DNA from: Bacteroidota bacterium
Lineage (GTDB): Bacteria > Bacteroidota > Bacteroidia > Flavobacteriales_D > Crocinitomicaceae
Length of the DNA: 7,145 nucleotides
Direction: 5' to 3'
NCBI GenBank assembly: GCA_018825925.1
Contig: JAHKAT010000222.1
Location: 1-7,145, forward strand
Positions 1 through 5,706 of this stretch are shown one piece after another. Under the pieces are notes generated by a model. It had not been told where the DNA came from. It did no database searches and was given only the letters and a program-made list of their open reading frames with translations. How positions within the stretch are numbered: the stretch's first letter is position 1; every line of letters starts with the position of its first letter. The translations under genes were made by a program, and so were the position numbers.

Positions 1-89
1 TAGATTTAAGTCGATTTGAAAGAGGAACCTATATGGTTTCTATCAAAGCGAGCCAAGGCGAAACCCTTGCACGTATTGTGAAACAATAA
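1..89 (+). CDS. 3' end of a secreted protein with a T9SS type A sorting tail (partial)
   Basis: Only the last 28 codons lie in the window, in the frame whose codons begin at position 3, ending with TAA at 87-89. The translated tail contains LSRFERGTYMVSI and ends in ARIVKQ. This matches the C-terminal sorting domain of type IX secretion cargo, which typically reads L..l..G.Y.v.i, then a polar turn, then a basic strand ending in K at or near the C-terminus. Such tails direct a protein that has entered the periplasm through the outer membrane, after which the tail is usually removed. The catalytic or adhesive part lies upstream, outside the window, so no function can be given. A strong terminator follows 22 nt after the stop. 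The family call rests on a short but characteristic segment. Confidence 0.8.
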   Translation, partial: DLSRFERGTYMVSIKASQGETLARIVKQ

Positions 90-110
90 TAAAACAAAAT
101 AAAATGTAGA

Positions 111-144
111 AATGCGGAGCAAGAAATTGTTCCGCATTTTTTTT
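111..144 (+). terminator. Rho-independent terminator of the T9SS cargo gene
   Basis: A 12-bp stem (111-122 with 127-138, one G-U pair) closes a GAAA tetraloop at 123-126 and runs into eight T residues at 137-144. It begins 22 nt after the stop codon of the upstream gene, so it very probably ends that transcript. Confidence 0.9.
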
Positions 145-232
145 GAAATTCATGAAAGAATAAAAGACTTGAAACAATTTTAAATATTCAGCGTACAAGA
201 AAACATTAACACGATTAATTCTTCAAATTATT

Positions 233-268
233 AAGAGCCTTTGATTTCAAAGGCTCTTTTTATTTTTT
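233..268. terminator. Hairpin terminator at the 3' end of ruvC, possibly bidirectional
   Basis: A perfect 11-bp stem (233-243 with 248-258) encloses a 4-nt loop. On the minus strand it starts directly after the ruvC stop codon (260-262) and is followed by an interrupted T-rich stretch, a moderate terminator for ruvC. On the plus strand the same stem is followed by a much better T tract (257-268, broken once by A), so it would also stop any plus-strand transcript that escaped the terminator at 111-144. The plus-strand T tract overlaps the last codons of ruvC. Confidence 0.75.
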
Positions 269-814
269 GCGCTCAGGGTTTTTTTTAATAAAACCTTCCC
301 AATTGGAAACTCTAGACTTGTTGTTTTCTCCAATTCCTTTTGAATAATGATGGCACAATGCAGCAGCTAATCCGTCGGTTGCATCAAGGTATTTAGGGAT
401 TTCATCAAATTTTAAGATCGTTTGTAACATGGCTGCAACTTGTTCTTTGGAAGCAGCGCCGCTGCCAGTTATAGCTTGTTTGATTCTGCGAGGTGAATAT
501 TCTTCATAAGGAAGGTTCGATTTCAAAGCAGCAGCTATGGCAACTCCTTGTGCTCTTCCTAACTTCAACATTGATTGTACATTTTTACCGAAAAAAGGTG
601 CTTCAATGGCCATTTCATCCGGTTTGTACTCGATTATCAAACCATCCAATCGATCAAAAATTCGCTTTAGTTTGTCATTTTGGGTCGGTAATTTGTCCAA
701 ATGAATGATTCCAAAGTTTAAAAGGCTTATTTTTTTTCCGTGAATATGAATTAAACCATAACCTAATAGAGTAGTTCCGGGGTCAATTCCAAGAATTATT
801 TTATCTTCAATCAT
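260..814 (-). CDS. ruvC: Crossover junction endodeoxyribonuclease RuvC
   Basis: RuvC is the dimeric Holliday-junction resolvase that makes paired nicks in four-way DNA junctions driven by RuvAB during homologous recombination and repair. The 184-residue product is close to the usual family length (about 170-190). The four acidic metal ligands of the RNase H-like fold are all visible: D11 in GIDPGTT, E71 in MAIEAPFFGKN, and D144 and D147 in LDATDGLAAALCHH. The family segment TGSGAASKEQV (117-127) is also present. The start is well fixed: ATG at 814-812 is immediately preceded by an in-frame TGA, and D11 lies at a typical distance from it. The gene is monocistronic here, without ruvA or ruvB beside it, and is divergent from the membrane-protein gene, with only 4 bp between the two start codons. 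A hairpin follows the stop. The C-terminal tail (about 160-184) is basic and polar, as often seen. Confidence 0.97.
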   Translation of the reverse strand: MIEDKIILGIDPGTTLLGYGLIHIHGKKISLLNFGIIHLDKLPTQNDKLKRIFDRLDGLIIEYKPDEMAIEAPFFGKNVQSMLKLGRAQGVAIAAALKSNLPYEEYSPRRIKQAITGSGAASKEQVAAMLQTILKFDEIPKYLDATDGLAAALCHHYSKGIGENNKSRVSNWEGFIKKNPERKK

Positions 815-818
815 TCAA

Positions 819-1748
819 ATGCATTCCTCGCTCAAAGCTATAAAAAAAGGTCGGATTATTGGTCCAGGATTAAAACTCACTGTTTTTATTCTACTATTTA
901 TTGTCCTAGTTTTTCAATTGCAAAACCGATCGATAGACCTTCAAGGTATGAAGCTGGTAAATCCAATTATCTTGTGTCTTTTGGCAATTTTTTCTTTCAT
1001 TCAATGGTATTTTGAATATCTCAAATGGAATATGGTTTGTAATTATGGAGAGACGTTTCTTACTGCATCTGAAAAATTCAAAGCATTTTATCAAGGAATT
1101 ATTTCCGGTTTTCTAATTCCAGGTGGACAGTTCAATTTTGTAGGAAGAATGATTTCGTTTACAAAAGAAGAGAATAGGAGAATTGTTCCTCTAACTTGGT
1201 ATGCCAATGCATCTCAGTTTTTCCCATCCATTGTTTTTGGTGCAATTGCTTTTTTTATTTATCAGAATCAGATCATTGAGGGCTACGAATCTGAAACTCT
1301 ATTTTTCATTTCAAAGCTTGCGTTCATTGTCTGTTTGACAAGTTGGATTCTGTTTTTATTTGCACCGTTTGAAAAATTGAACCTGTTACAAGGAAAACTG
1401 ATGAGTGCTGAGAATATAGAATTCAATTTTCGAGTAAAGGTCAGTGGATTGAGTTTACTGCGGTACATTATTTTTGTTGGTCAATTTTCGACATTACTTT
1501 ATGCCTTTGGTGAGAGAGTTTCATTAGAAACAATAGGAGGGATTATGATTGTTTATTTTTTCTTAACGATTTCGCCTAGCTTGATGTTTGGTAAACTGGT
1601 AATAAGGGAAGTTATCGCTATTTGGATTTTGGTTCCATTTGGAATTCCAGTTTCAATTATTCTAGCAACCACTTTTTTAATTTGGTTGTTCAATAATGTC
1701 GTACCTGTGATTTGGAGCGGTTTTAAAGCTTTTAGAACAAATGTTTAA
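819..1748 (+). CDS. Flippase-like polytopic membrane protein (UPF0104/LPG synthase TM-like)
   Basis: The 309-residue product is almost entirely hydrophobic, with membrane segments near residues 18-34, 48-65, 129-148, 162-183, 212-230, 236-258 and 275-296, plus shorter ones near 90-102 and 262-272. A basic N-terminus (KAIKKGR) suggests a cytoplasmic start. The pattern resembles the lysylphosphatidylglycerol synthase TM/UPF0104 'flippase-like' family: an amphipathic segment with W..E..KW (63-70), then a G.L.PGG.....GR motif (97-110), and a late loop with SPS..FG....RE (252-264). Members are often encoded next to glycosyltransferases and are thought to act on lipid-linked substrates, though biochemical proof is scarce. 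ATG at 819 is the only usable start: the frame is open back to a TAA at 759-761 but holds no other ATG, GTG or TTG, and the next Met (44) would remove the first membrane segment. Its last codons overlap the glycosyltransferase gene. The family call is by resemblance of motifs, not by alignment. Confidence 0.7.
   Translation: MHSSLKAIKKGRIIGPGLKLTVFILLFIVLVFQLQNRSIDLQGMKLVNPIILCLLAIFSFIQWYFEYLKWNMVCNYGETFLTASEKFKAFYQGIISGFLIPGGQFNFVGRMISFTKEENRRIVPLTWYANASQFFPSIVFGAIAFFIYQNQIIEGYESETLFFISKLAFIVCLTSWILFLFAPFEKLNLLQGKLMSAENIEFNFRVKVSGLSLLRYIIFVGQFSTLLYAFGERVSLETIGGIMIVYFFLTISPSLMFGKLVIREVIAIWILVPFGIPVSIILATTFLIWLFNNVVPVIWSGFKAFRTNV
833..840 (-). promoter_or_regulatory. Candidate -7 box (TAGCTTTG) for ruvC
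   Basis: Read on the minus strand, 840-833 is TAGCTTTG, a full match to the Bacteroidota -7 consensus TAnnTTTG. It would start transcription about 12-15 nt before the ruvC ATG. It lies inside the first codons of the divergent membrane-protein gene. No convincing TTG-type -33 element is seen at the expected distance, so the call rests on the -7 box and its position. Confidence 0.45.
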
Positions 1749-2829
1749 GGAGTGGTTTATTGCATTGGTTTCAACCGCATTTTATGCTGGAATTACCTAC
1801 TTTATTCATCGGAATTTCAAAAAATTAAGGAATCAACAAGTCATAAATTCGAATGGGATAAAAATTTCTGATCTCACGATCATTGTACCTTTTCGAAATG
1901 AAGAAAAGTGCATTTCACAATTAATAAATTGCTTTAACGAGATAGCAGAATTGCCACTTGTAGTGTTTATTGATGACCATTCAGAAGATGCTAGTCGCGA
2001 ATTGATTCAAGAGAAATCAGATTTTAATTTCCAACTTATTCGCGCAGAAAAAACTGGAAAAAAGAATGCCCTAGTTGAGGCAATGACAAGGGTGGAAACT
2101 CCATTTGTTGTGACTCTAGATGCGGATGTTGTAGTGCCAAAAACTTATTTTGAAAGTATTTGTAGGCTAGAGCAAAAAGATATTTCAATATTACCGGTGG
2201 AAATGACATCTAAAAATTGGATTTCTTCATTTTATCGCTGGGAATATCAATTGCAACGCGTAGCTTGGGCAAGTTATGGTTTCGCGAAACAACCAATCAC
2301 GGGCAGTGGTGCTAATTTATTGTTTCGAAAATCAGCGTATGAAGAAATAAACTCTTATAGAAATGATTGGCATTTAGCGAGTGGAGATGATCATTTTTTA
2401 ATCCAAGAGGCCGTAAAACAAAAATATTCAGTCCAATTGGTAGAGCAAGCAGATTTAACGGTTAAAACTCCTGCACCTTCTACATTTTTTGAAGGTTTGA
2501 ATCAACGTGCGCGCTGGCTTGGTAAAACTCAATTTCAACCGAATACGGGAGCAAATGGATTTGCTATTTTGCTATTGATTGGTCAAGTCTTGATTTATTC
2601 AAGTATAATTTTCCTCTTATTGCATCAATATTATTGGTTGGCTCTTGGTGTTTTGTTGGTGAAAACGGATTTAGATGGATGGATTACAACGTATAAATTC
2701 ATGAACCAAGAAACGACTTTTAAAGTTTGGCTTTTTGAACTTTTTTATCCAATTTATTTGTTGTTTTTAATCGGATTTTTTCTTTTTGTAACTCCTGATT
2801 GGAAGGGTCGTAAAACAAAAAAGCCCTGA
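1741..2829 (+). CDS. Membrane-anchored family 2 glycosyltransferase
   Basis: The 362-residue product has a GT-A type GT2 catalytic domain between hydrophobic segments. Visible in order: an N-terminal membrane anchor (about 5-22), the nucleotide-sugar strand TIIVPFRNEE (46-55), the acidic pair in FIDDHSED (76-83), the metal-binding DAD (127-129) in TLDADVVV, the acceptor-side GSGANLLFRK (188-197), the catalytic-base region ASGDDHF (213-219), and QRARW (255-259), which fits the QxxRW motif of processive GT2 enzymes. Two or three C-terminal membrane segments follow (about 273-305 and 336-352). It should transfer a sugar from a nucleotide donor at the cytoplasmic face to a membrane-associated acceptor; donor and acceptor cannot be read from sequence. 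ATG at 1741 lies within the end of the upstream gene (shared ATGTTTAA), implying translational coupling. The TGA stop lies inside the terminator hairpin. QxxRW permits but does not prove polymer synthesis. Confidence 0.88.
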   Translation: MFKEWFIALVSTAFYAGITYFIHRNFKKLRNQQVINSNGIKISDLTIIVPFRNEEKCISQLINCFNEIAELPLVVFIDDHSEDASRELIQEKSDFNFQLIRAEKTGKKNALVEAMTRVETPFVVTLDADVVVPKTYFESICRLEQKDISILPVEMTSKNWISSFYRWEYQLQRVAWASYGFAKQPITGSGANLLFRKSAYEEINSYRNDWHLASGDDHFLIQEAVKQKYSVQLVEQADLTVKTPAPSTFFEGLNQRARWLGKTQFQPNTGANGFAILLLIGQVLIYSSIIFLLLHQYYWLALGVLLVKTDLDGWITTYKFMNQETTFKVWLFELFYPIYLLFLIGFFLFVTPDWKGRKTKKP

Positions 2830-2846
2830 CGAATCAAGGCTTTTTT
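2817..2846. terminator. Shared bidirectional terminator between convergent genes
   Basis: An inverted repeat pairs AAAAAAGCC (2817-2825) with GGCTTTTTT (2838-2846). The stem extends inward past one C-A mismatch through TGA/TCA to a CGAA loop (2830-2833). It yields a T run on both strands, so it can end the glycosyltransferase transcript (plus) and the DUF3127 transcript (minus, stop codon 19 nt upstream). The glycosyltransferase TGA (2827-2829) is within the hairpin. Confidence 0.88.
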
Positions 2847-2865
2847 AAAGATAGATCTATTTTCT

Positions 2866-3243
2866 TTAGAAAGGAAGATCATCATCTTCAGCAGAATCAT
2901 TTGAAAAGTCAGCTGCAGAAGTTGTAGCTGGTGTTTCCATAGCTTGTGAAGGTGAAGTTGCCATTCCCATTTTTTCAATTCTCCAAGCCTCAAGTGTATT
3001 GAAGTATTTCACTTCACCTTGGGGACTAGTCCATTCTCTTCCTCTTAAATTAAAAGAAACTTCGATTTGATCGTTGGCTTGTAAACCATCTACCAAATTC
3101 GTTTTATCTTGCGTCAATTGAAACAAAATATCCTGTGGGTACATGCTTGAAGCATCTGTTAATACAAACTCTCTTTTTTTGAATTTGTCAGAAATTACTT
3201 CTTCATTCTTTACCAATTTTACGATTCCGTTGATTTTAAACAT
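2866..3243 (-). CDS. DUF3127-type OB-fold protein with SSB-like acidic tail
   Basis: This 125-residue protein resembles the DUF3127 family, small Bacteroidota proteins thought to adopt an OB fold. Residues 1-91 form a likely beta-barrel: an opening strand (MFKINGIVKLV), KREFVL (23-28), a strand pair around ILFQLTQDK (39-47), NDQIEVSFNLRGREW (57-71) and LEAWRIEK (84-91). A low-complexity Ala/Ser/Thr linker (about 93-118) follows. The last seven residues are EDDDLPF, very like the acidic DDDIPF tip by which bacterial single-stranded DNA-binding protein recruits repair and replication enzymes. The combination suggests a nucleic-acid-binding or SSB-partner-recruiting role, but this is inference. 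The start at 3243 gives the expected short N-terminus. The gene lies 11 nt after the flavin reductase-like gene on the same strand and probably shares its transcript. It is shorter and more divergent than canonical SSB, so it should not be named ssb. Confidence 0.78.
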   Translation of the reverse strand: MFKINGIVKLVKNEEVISDKFKKREFVLTDASSMYPQDILFQLTQDKTNLVDGLQANDQIEVSFNLRGREWTSPQGEVKYFNTLEAWRIEKMGMATSPSQAMETPATTSAADFSNDSAEDDDLPF

Positions 3244-3254
3244 TGTATTGATTT

Positions 3255-4154
3255 TTAATTATTAAAAGAAAGCAAGGTTAACCAAGCTTCCTCTAATTTA
3301 TTTTCGGTTAATAATAGTTTTGCTCTTTTGTGAAGTTCTAACTCTAAGGTACTTTGTTCGTCTTCAAACTCCAAGAATATATCGCTAAGCTCGATGAGTT
3401 TATATTCATTCACAGCTGTCTCATCCGGTAAAACCTCGATGCCCGCAAGTTTGCCTAGGTCGTTGGCTGAAAGAATCTCTGAGTTTTTAATATCACTTGG
3501 AACTTGATCGAAACCTATTCCACAATAGGTCACTGGTTTATTGATTTGAAACATTGAGTTTTTATCTGCTCTGCAATACCAAGCACCACCCATTCGGGCA
3601 ACCAAATCTATTTTAAGCTGATCGATATTTCCCTGATCATCTAAAATTGCTTCGTTGATATGAATTTTAGTGACTTCACAAATCACCAAATTTCCAGCCC
3701 CTCCTTCGGTTCCTAATTCTTTTACTTCTAAAACTTTACATTCAAGTTGAACGGGCGCCTCTAAAACTCGCATTGGCCGAACTGTTTCGCTCTTTATTGG
3801 GGTAAAGCCAGCTTTGACAAACTCGTCCACTTCTGGGCCAAATGGAGAAGAGGACAAACTCATTTGTTCAACCATTGAGAAATTGACAATATTGACCACT
3901 ACCTCTGCGATTTTTTTTACATTGTTGTAGGTGTCTTTCGTGGTATTCGTCCTTCCATTTCTCGCTGGTGAAAAGATTAATACAGGTGGATTAGCACTAA
4001 AAACATTGAAAAAAGAAAAAGGCGATAAATTATTTACCCCATTTTCGTCAATGGTAGAAGCAAAACAAATAGGCCGAGGGCCAATCGCACCGAGTAAATG
4101 GTGATGCAATTGAGGTACAGGTATGTCTTTTGGATTTATGGAGATAAATTTCAT
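3255..4154 (-). CDS. Flavin reductase-like, FMN-binding split-barrel protein
   Basis: The first roughly 200 residues match the flavin reductase-like domain, a split beta-barrel that binds FMN. Recognisable segments are RPICFASTIDENG (27-39), NLSPFSFFNVFSANPP (42-57) and FSPARNGRTNTTKDTYNN (61-78), which together form the flavin phosphate and ring pocket in this family, then EFVKAGFTP (111-119) and the barrel-closing GGAGNLVICEV (151-161). Residues about 205-299 form an extra C-terminal part, with a predicted helical end rich in Leu, Glu and Lys. Proteins of this type are cytosolic and may reduce free flavin or bind FMN for another redox job; the physiological substrate is unknown. The ATG at 4154 is supported by the family-like opening (INPKDI). 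A TACCTTTG box ends only 5 nt before it, so the mRNA may have almost no leader. The DUF3127 gene follows after 11 nt. Confidence 0.88.
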   Translation of the reverse strand: MKFISINPKDIPVPQLHHHLLGAIGPRPICFASTIDENGVNNLSPFSFFNVFSANPPVLIFSPARNGRTNTTKDTYNNVKKIAEVVVNIVNFSMVEQMSLSSSPFGPEVDEFVKAGFTPIKSETVRPMRVLEAPVQLECKVLEVKELGTEGGAGNLVICEVTKIHINEAILDDQGNIDQLKIDLVARMGGAWYCRADKNSMFQINKPVTYCGIGFDQVPSDIKNSEILSANDLGKLAGIEVLPDETAVNEYKLIELSDIFLEFEDEQSTLELELHKRAKLLLTENKLEEAWLTLLSFNN

Positions 4155-4159
4155 CTAGG

Positions 4160-4167
4160 CAAAGGTA
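4160..4167 (-). promoter_or_regulatory. Candidate -7 box (TACCTTTG) for the flavin reductase/DUF3127 pair
   Basis: Read on the minus strand, 4167-4160 is TACCTTTG, a full match to TAnnTTTG, followed by CCTAG and then the ATG. Normal spacing would put the transcription start at, or within about 3 nt of, the start codon. No TTG is found at -33 spacing; the upstream stretch is pyrimidine-rich. Confidence 0.5.
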
Positions 4168-4207
4168 AATTTTTTAGAAAGGAAAGAGGGTAGAAGTGAG
4201 AATCAAG

Positions 4208-4239
4208 TTTTGCACATTTGGTCTAAGTAATTCACTTTG
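4208..4239 (+). promoter_or_regulatory. Candidate promoter of the vWA gene (TTTTG, 19 nt, TCACTTTG)
   Basis: A TTTTG (4208-4212) is followed after 19 nt by TCACTTTG (4232-4239). The spacing and both halves fit the Bacteroidota -33/-7 pattern, except that the A of TAnnTTTG is C. Transcription would start near 4243-4246, leaving a leader of about 80 nt before the ATG at 4324. No stable hairpin is seen in that leader. Confidence 0.35.
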
Positions 4240-4323
4240 TAGTTAAAAAATAAAGGTCTGGAGTTGCTGCAAACAATAAAAGTAATTTTAAACTGTTACC
4301 AAAATAAGAATCACAAGTTATTC

Positions 4324-5493
4324 ATGAAAATTGAAATGATGACTGGAAAAATAATTGCTTTAGTAGTTTTACTTACCTCAACTTCTTTCTACCAAGCCCG
4401 TTCTATCAATGACGTTCTAACTCAAAAAGAAGAAAAAAAACAAGTCTACCGTTTGAATGAAGGCGTGGATGCTGTGCTGGTTATTGGAATGGGATTTGCA
4501 AATTTTGATCCGATCTCAACAACGGATAAAAACAAATTAAAAAAAGCTATAGTTTTTGAAGTTGAACTAGTTTATACGGACTTTCCAAAAGGGGCGGATT
4601 TGAGTGAATTGAACAAACAACGGATCTTGACGGCACTTACTCTTCGTAGTGATTTGGTGAAAAATGAATCGATTAAATGGCGATTAATCCGACAAATGTC
4701 ATGTGAATCGGAAGCCGAGGCAAAGGTTTTATTTCATGGAATTGTGATTCATTATCGATCGGAACAGGGAGAAGAGGTTATGGAACGAGATTTTAATTTC
4801 CTTTCAGAAACACTTCCCGAGAAACCCACAGAAACGGACATCATTCGTTTGAGAAAGGAAACCAAAGACAGTACTATATATAAGGTTTTAGAACGAAAGG
4901 TAAATTGGAGTGGTATGACCGTTGTAGCGGATGTGACAGGAAGCATGACGCCTTATTACACTCAATTGGTCATTTGGTTTCAACTCAATTTAAATGATAA
5001 ACGCATACAAAATGTAGTATTGTTTAATGATGGAAACGACAAGAAAACAGAGGATAAAAAAATAGGTTCAACAGGAGGGATTTATACATTAACCCCAAAA
5101 AATTATGATGAATTCAGAATTCAATTAATTGAAACAATGAAAAAAGGCTCTGGCGGCGATTCGCCTGAAAATGACTTTGAGGCCTTGATCCATGCAATTA
5201 AAGATTGTCCCAAATCAAAAGAAATAGTGTTGATTGCAGATAATTTGGCAGATGTAAAAGATTTTGAACTTCTTGAAAAAATTGATCGCCCCATTCATGT
5301 TATTTTGTGTGGTGTAAAATTCGGAGTCAATCCGCAATACATTGATTTAGCGATTAAAACAAAGGGATCGGTTCACACAATGACGCAAGATTTAGAAGAC
5401 TTATACCTCCTTTCTGAAGGAAAAACATTCACAATTGAGAAGAAAATATTCAGGATTTTAGGTGGAAAAGCAGTGGAAGTCAAAAAAACGTAG
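4324..5493 (+). CDS. Exported von Willebrand factor type A domain protein
   Basis: From ATG 4324 the product has 389 residues. It opens with a signal peptide: a short charged start, a hydrophobic core IIALVVLLTST (10-20), and probable cleavage near SFYQA (21-25). There is no lipobox cysteine. Residues about 30-190 are an unrecognised alpha/beta region. A vWA domain follows (about 193-365): the MIDAS start DVTGSM (203-208) on a hydrophobic strand, GSTGG (248-252) as a likely second metal loop, GGDSPEN (277-283), and the strand-end Asp in IVLIADN (D306). The canonical MIDAS is DxSxS; here the first Ser is Thr, and the usual TDG is ADN. Such domains bind a divalent metal and proteins. No T9SS tail is seen, so a periplasmic location is likely. 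The open frame extends upstream to a TTG at 4264, but that would bury the signal peptide; ATGs at 4336 and 4339 are possible alternatives. No terminator is seen after the stop. The specific function is unknown. Confidence 0.75.
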   Translation: MKIEMMTGKIIALVVLLTSTSFYQARSINDVLTQKEEKKQVYRLNEGVDAVLVIGMGFANFDPISTTDKNKLKKAIVFEVELVYTDFPKGADLSELNKQRILTALTLRSDLVKNESIKWRLIRQMSCESEAEAKVLFHGIVIHYRSEQGEEVMERDFNFLSETLPEKPTETDIIRLRKETKDSTIYKVLERKVNWSGMTVVADVTGSMTPYYTQLVIWFQLNLNDKRIQNVVLFNDGNDKKTEDKKIGSTGGIYTLTPKNYDEFRIQLIETMKKGSGGDSPENDFEALIHAIKDCPKSKEIVLIADNLADVKDFELLEKIDRPIHVILCGVKFGVNPQYIDLAIKTKGSVHTMTQDLEDLYLLSEGKTFTIEKKIFRILGGKAVEVKKT

Positions 5494-5534
5494 TGAAAAA
5501 TTAGAATTTCTTTCATCTTAATTTAAAAAATATA

Positions 5535-5542
5535 TATCTTTG
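5535..5542 (+). promoter_or_regulatory. -7 promoter box (TATCTTTG) of the tRNA-Leu unit
   Basis: TATCTTTG followed by CA fully matches the Bacteroidota -7 consensus TAnnTTTG, with a start expected near 5546-5549, about 65 nt before the tRNA. The -33 position holds a pyrimidine-rich TTTC stretch (5508-5514) rather than TTG. Its place ahead of a tRNA in an otherwise non-coding gap supports the call. Confidence 0.7.
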
Positions 5543-5549
5543 CACTCCG

Positions 5550-5607
5550 TTTCGGGATTATACAGCGGTATAATCGAAAGTGAAATGGTTTTTGGAAATT
5601 CCAAAAA
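5550..5607 (+). other. Two-hairpin 5' leader of the tRNA-Leu precursor
   Basis: The leader contains two inverted repeats. The first has a perfect 8-bp stem, GATTATAC (5556-5563) with GTATAATC (5568-5575), an AGCG loop, and a flanking TTTC/GAAA extension (5550-5553 with 5576-5579) across a GG bulge. The second pairs TTTTTGGA (5589-5596) with TCCAAAAA (5600-5607) around a 3-nt loop, 6 nt before the tRNA. They may guide 5' processing or fold the leader apart from the tRNA; the role is inferred. The second lacks a T run, so it is unlikely to be a terminator. Confidence 0.55.
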
Positions 5608-5613
5608 AAGTTA

Positions 5614-5695
5614 GCGGATGTGGTGGAATTGGTAGACACGCTAGACTTAGGATCTAGTGCCGCGAGGTGTGCGGGTTCGAGTCCCTCCATCCGCA
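5614..5695 (+). tRNA. tRNA-Leu, anticodon UAG
   Basis: The 82-nt sequence folds as a class II tRNA. The acceptor stem GCGGATG (5614-5620) pairs fully with CATCCGC (5688-5694), with discriminator A5695. The anticodon stem CTAGA/TCTAG (5641-5645 and 5653-5657) holds the loop CTTAGGA, giving anticodon TAG at 5648-5650, which reads CUA-family leucine codons. The long variable arm (5658-5670) has a short GCC/GGT stem closed by GCGA, as expected for leucine. The T loop is TTCGAGT (5676-5682). The T stem has one C-U opposition (5672 and 5686). The 3' CCA is not encoded (CGA follows), so it must be added enzymatically. The gene has its own promoter box upstream and a terminator 12 nt downstream. Confidence 0.96.
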
Positions 5696-5706
5696 CGAGA
5701 AAAATG

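Noticed and set aside
493..708. A 71-codon plus-strand open frame inside ruvC
   Set aside because: It is antisense to a fully conserved ruvC with all catalytic residues.
906..1468. Two short minus-strand open frames (906-1094 and 1283-1468) inside the membrane-protein gene
   Set aside because: They are shadows of a clear membrane-protein frame and have no family features or start context of their own.
2851..2860. Perfect 10-bp palindrome ATAGATCTAT between the terminator and the DUF3127 stop codon
   Set aside because: It is short, has no partner copy that I noticed, and lies in a 3' region where an operator is unlikely; chance in AT-rich DNA is sufficient.
2754..2993. A 79-codon open frame on the minus strand
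   Set aside because: It runs through the bidirectional terminator and overlaps two well-supported genes; its product is low-complexity and family-less.
4264..4323. Extension of the vWA protein from a TTG start
   Set aside because: It would place 20 polar and mixed residues before a good signal peptide; ATG 4324 gives a normal exported protein.
4752..4946. A 64-codon minus-strand open frame inside the vWA gene
   Set aside because: It is antisense to the vWA coding frame, and its Ser/Arg-rich product has no recognisable feature.
2866..5493. A possible defence or stress island formed by the SSB-like, flavin and vWA genes
   Set aside because: The vWA gene is on the other strand with its own candidate promoter and encodes an exported protein; no nuclease, ATPase or other effector is present, and composition matches the flanking housekeeping genes.
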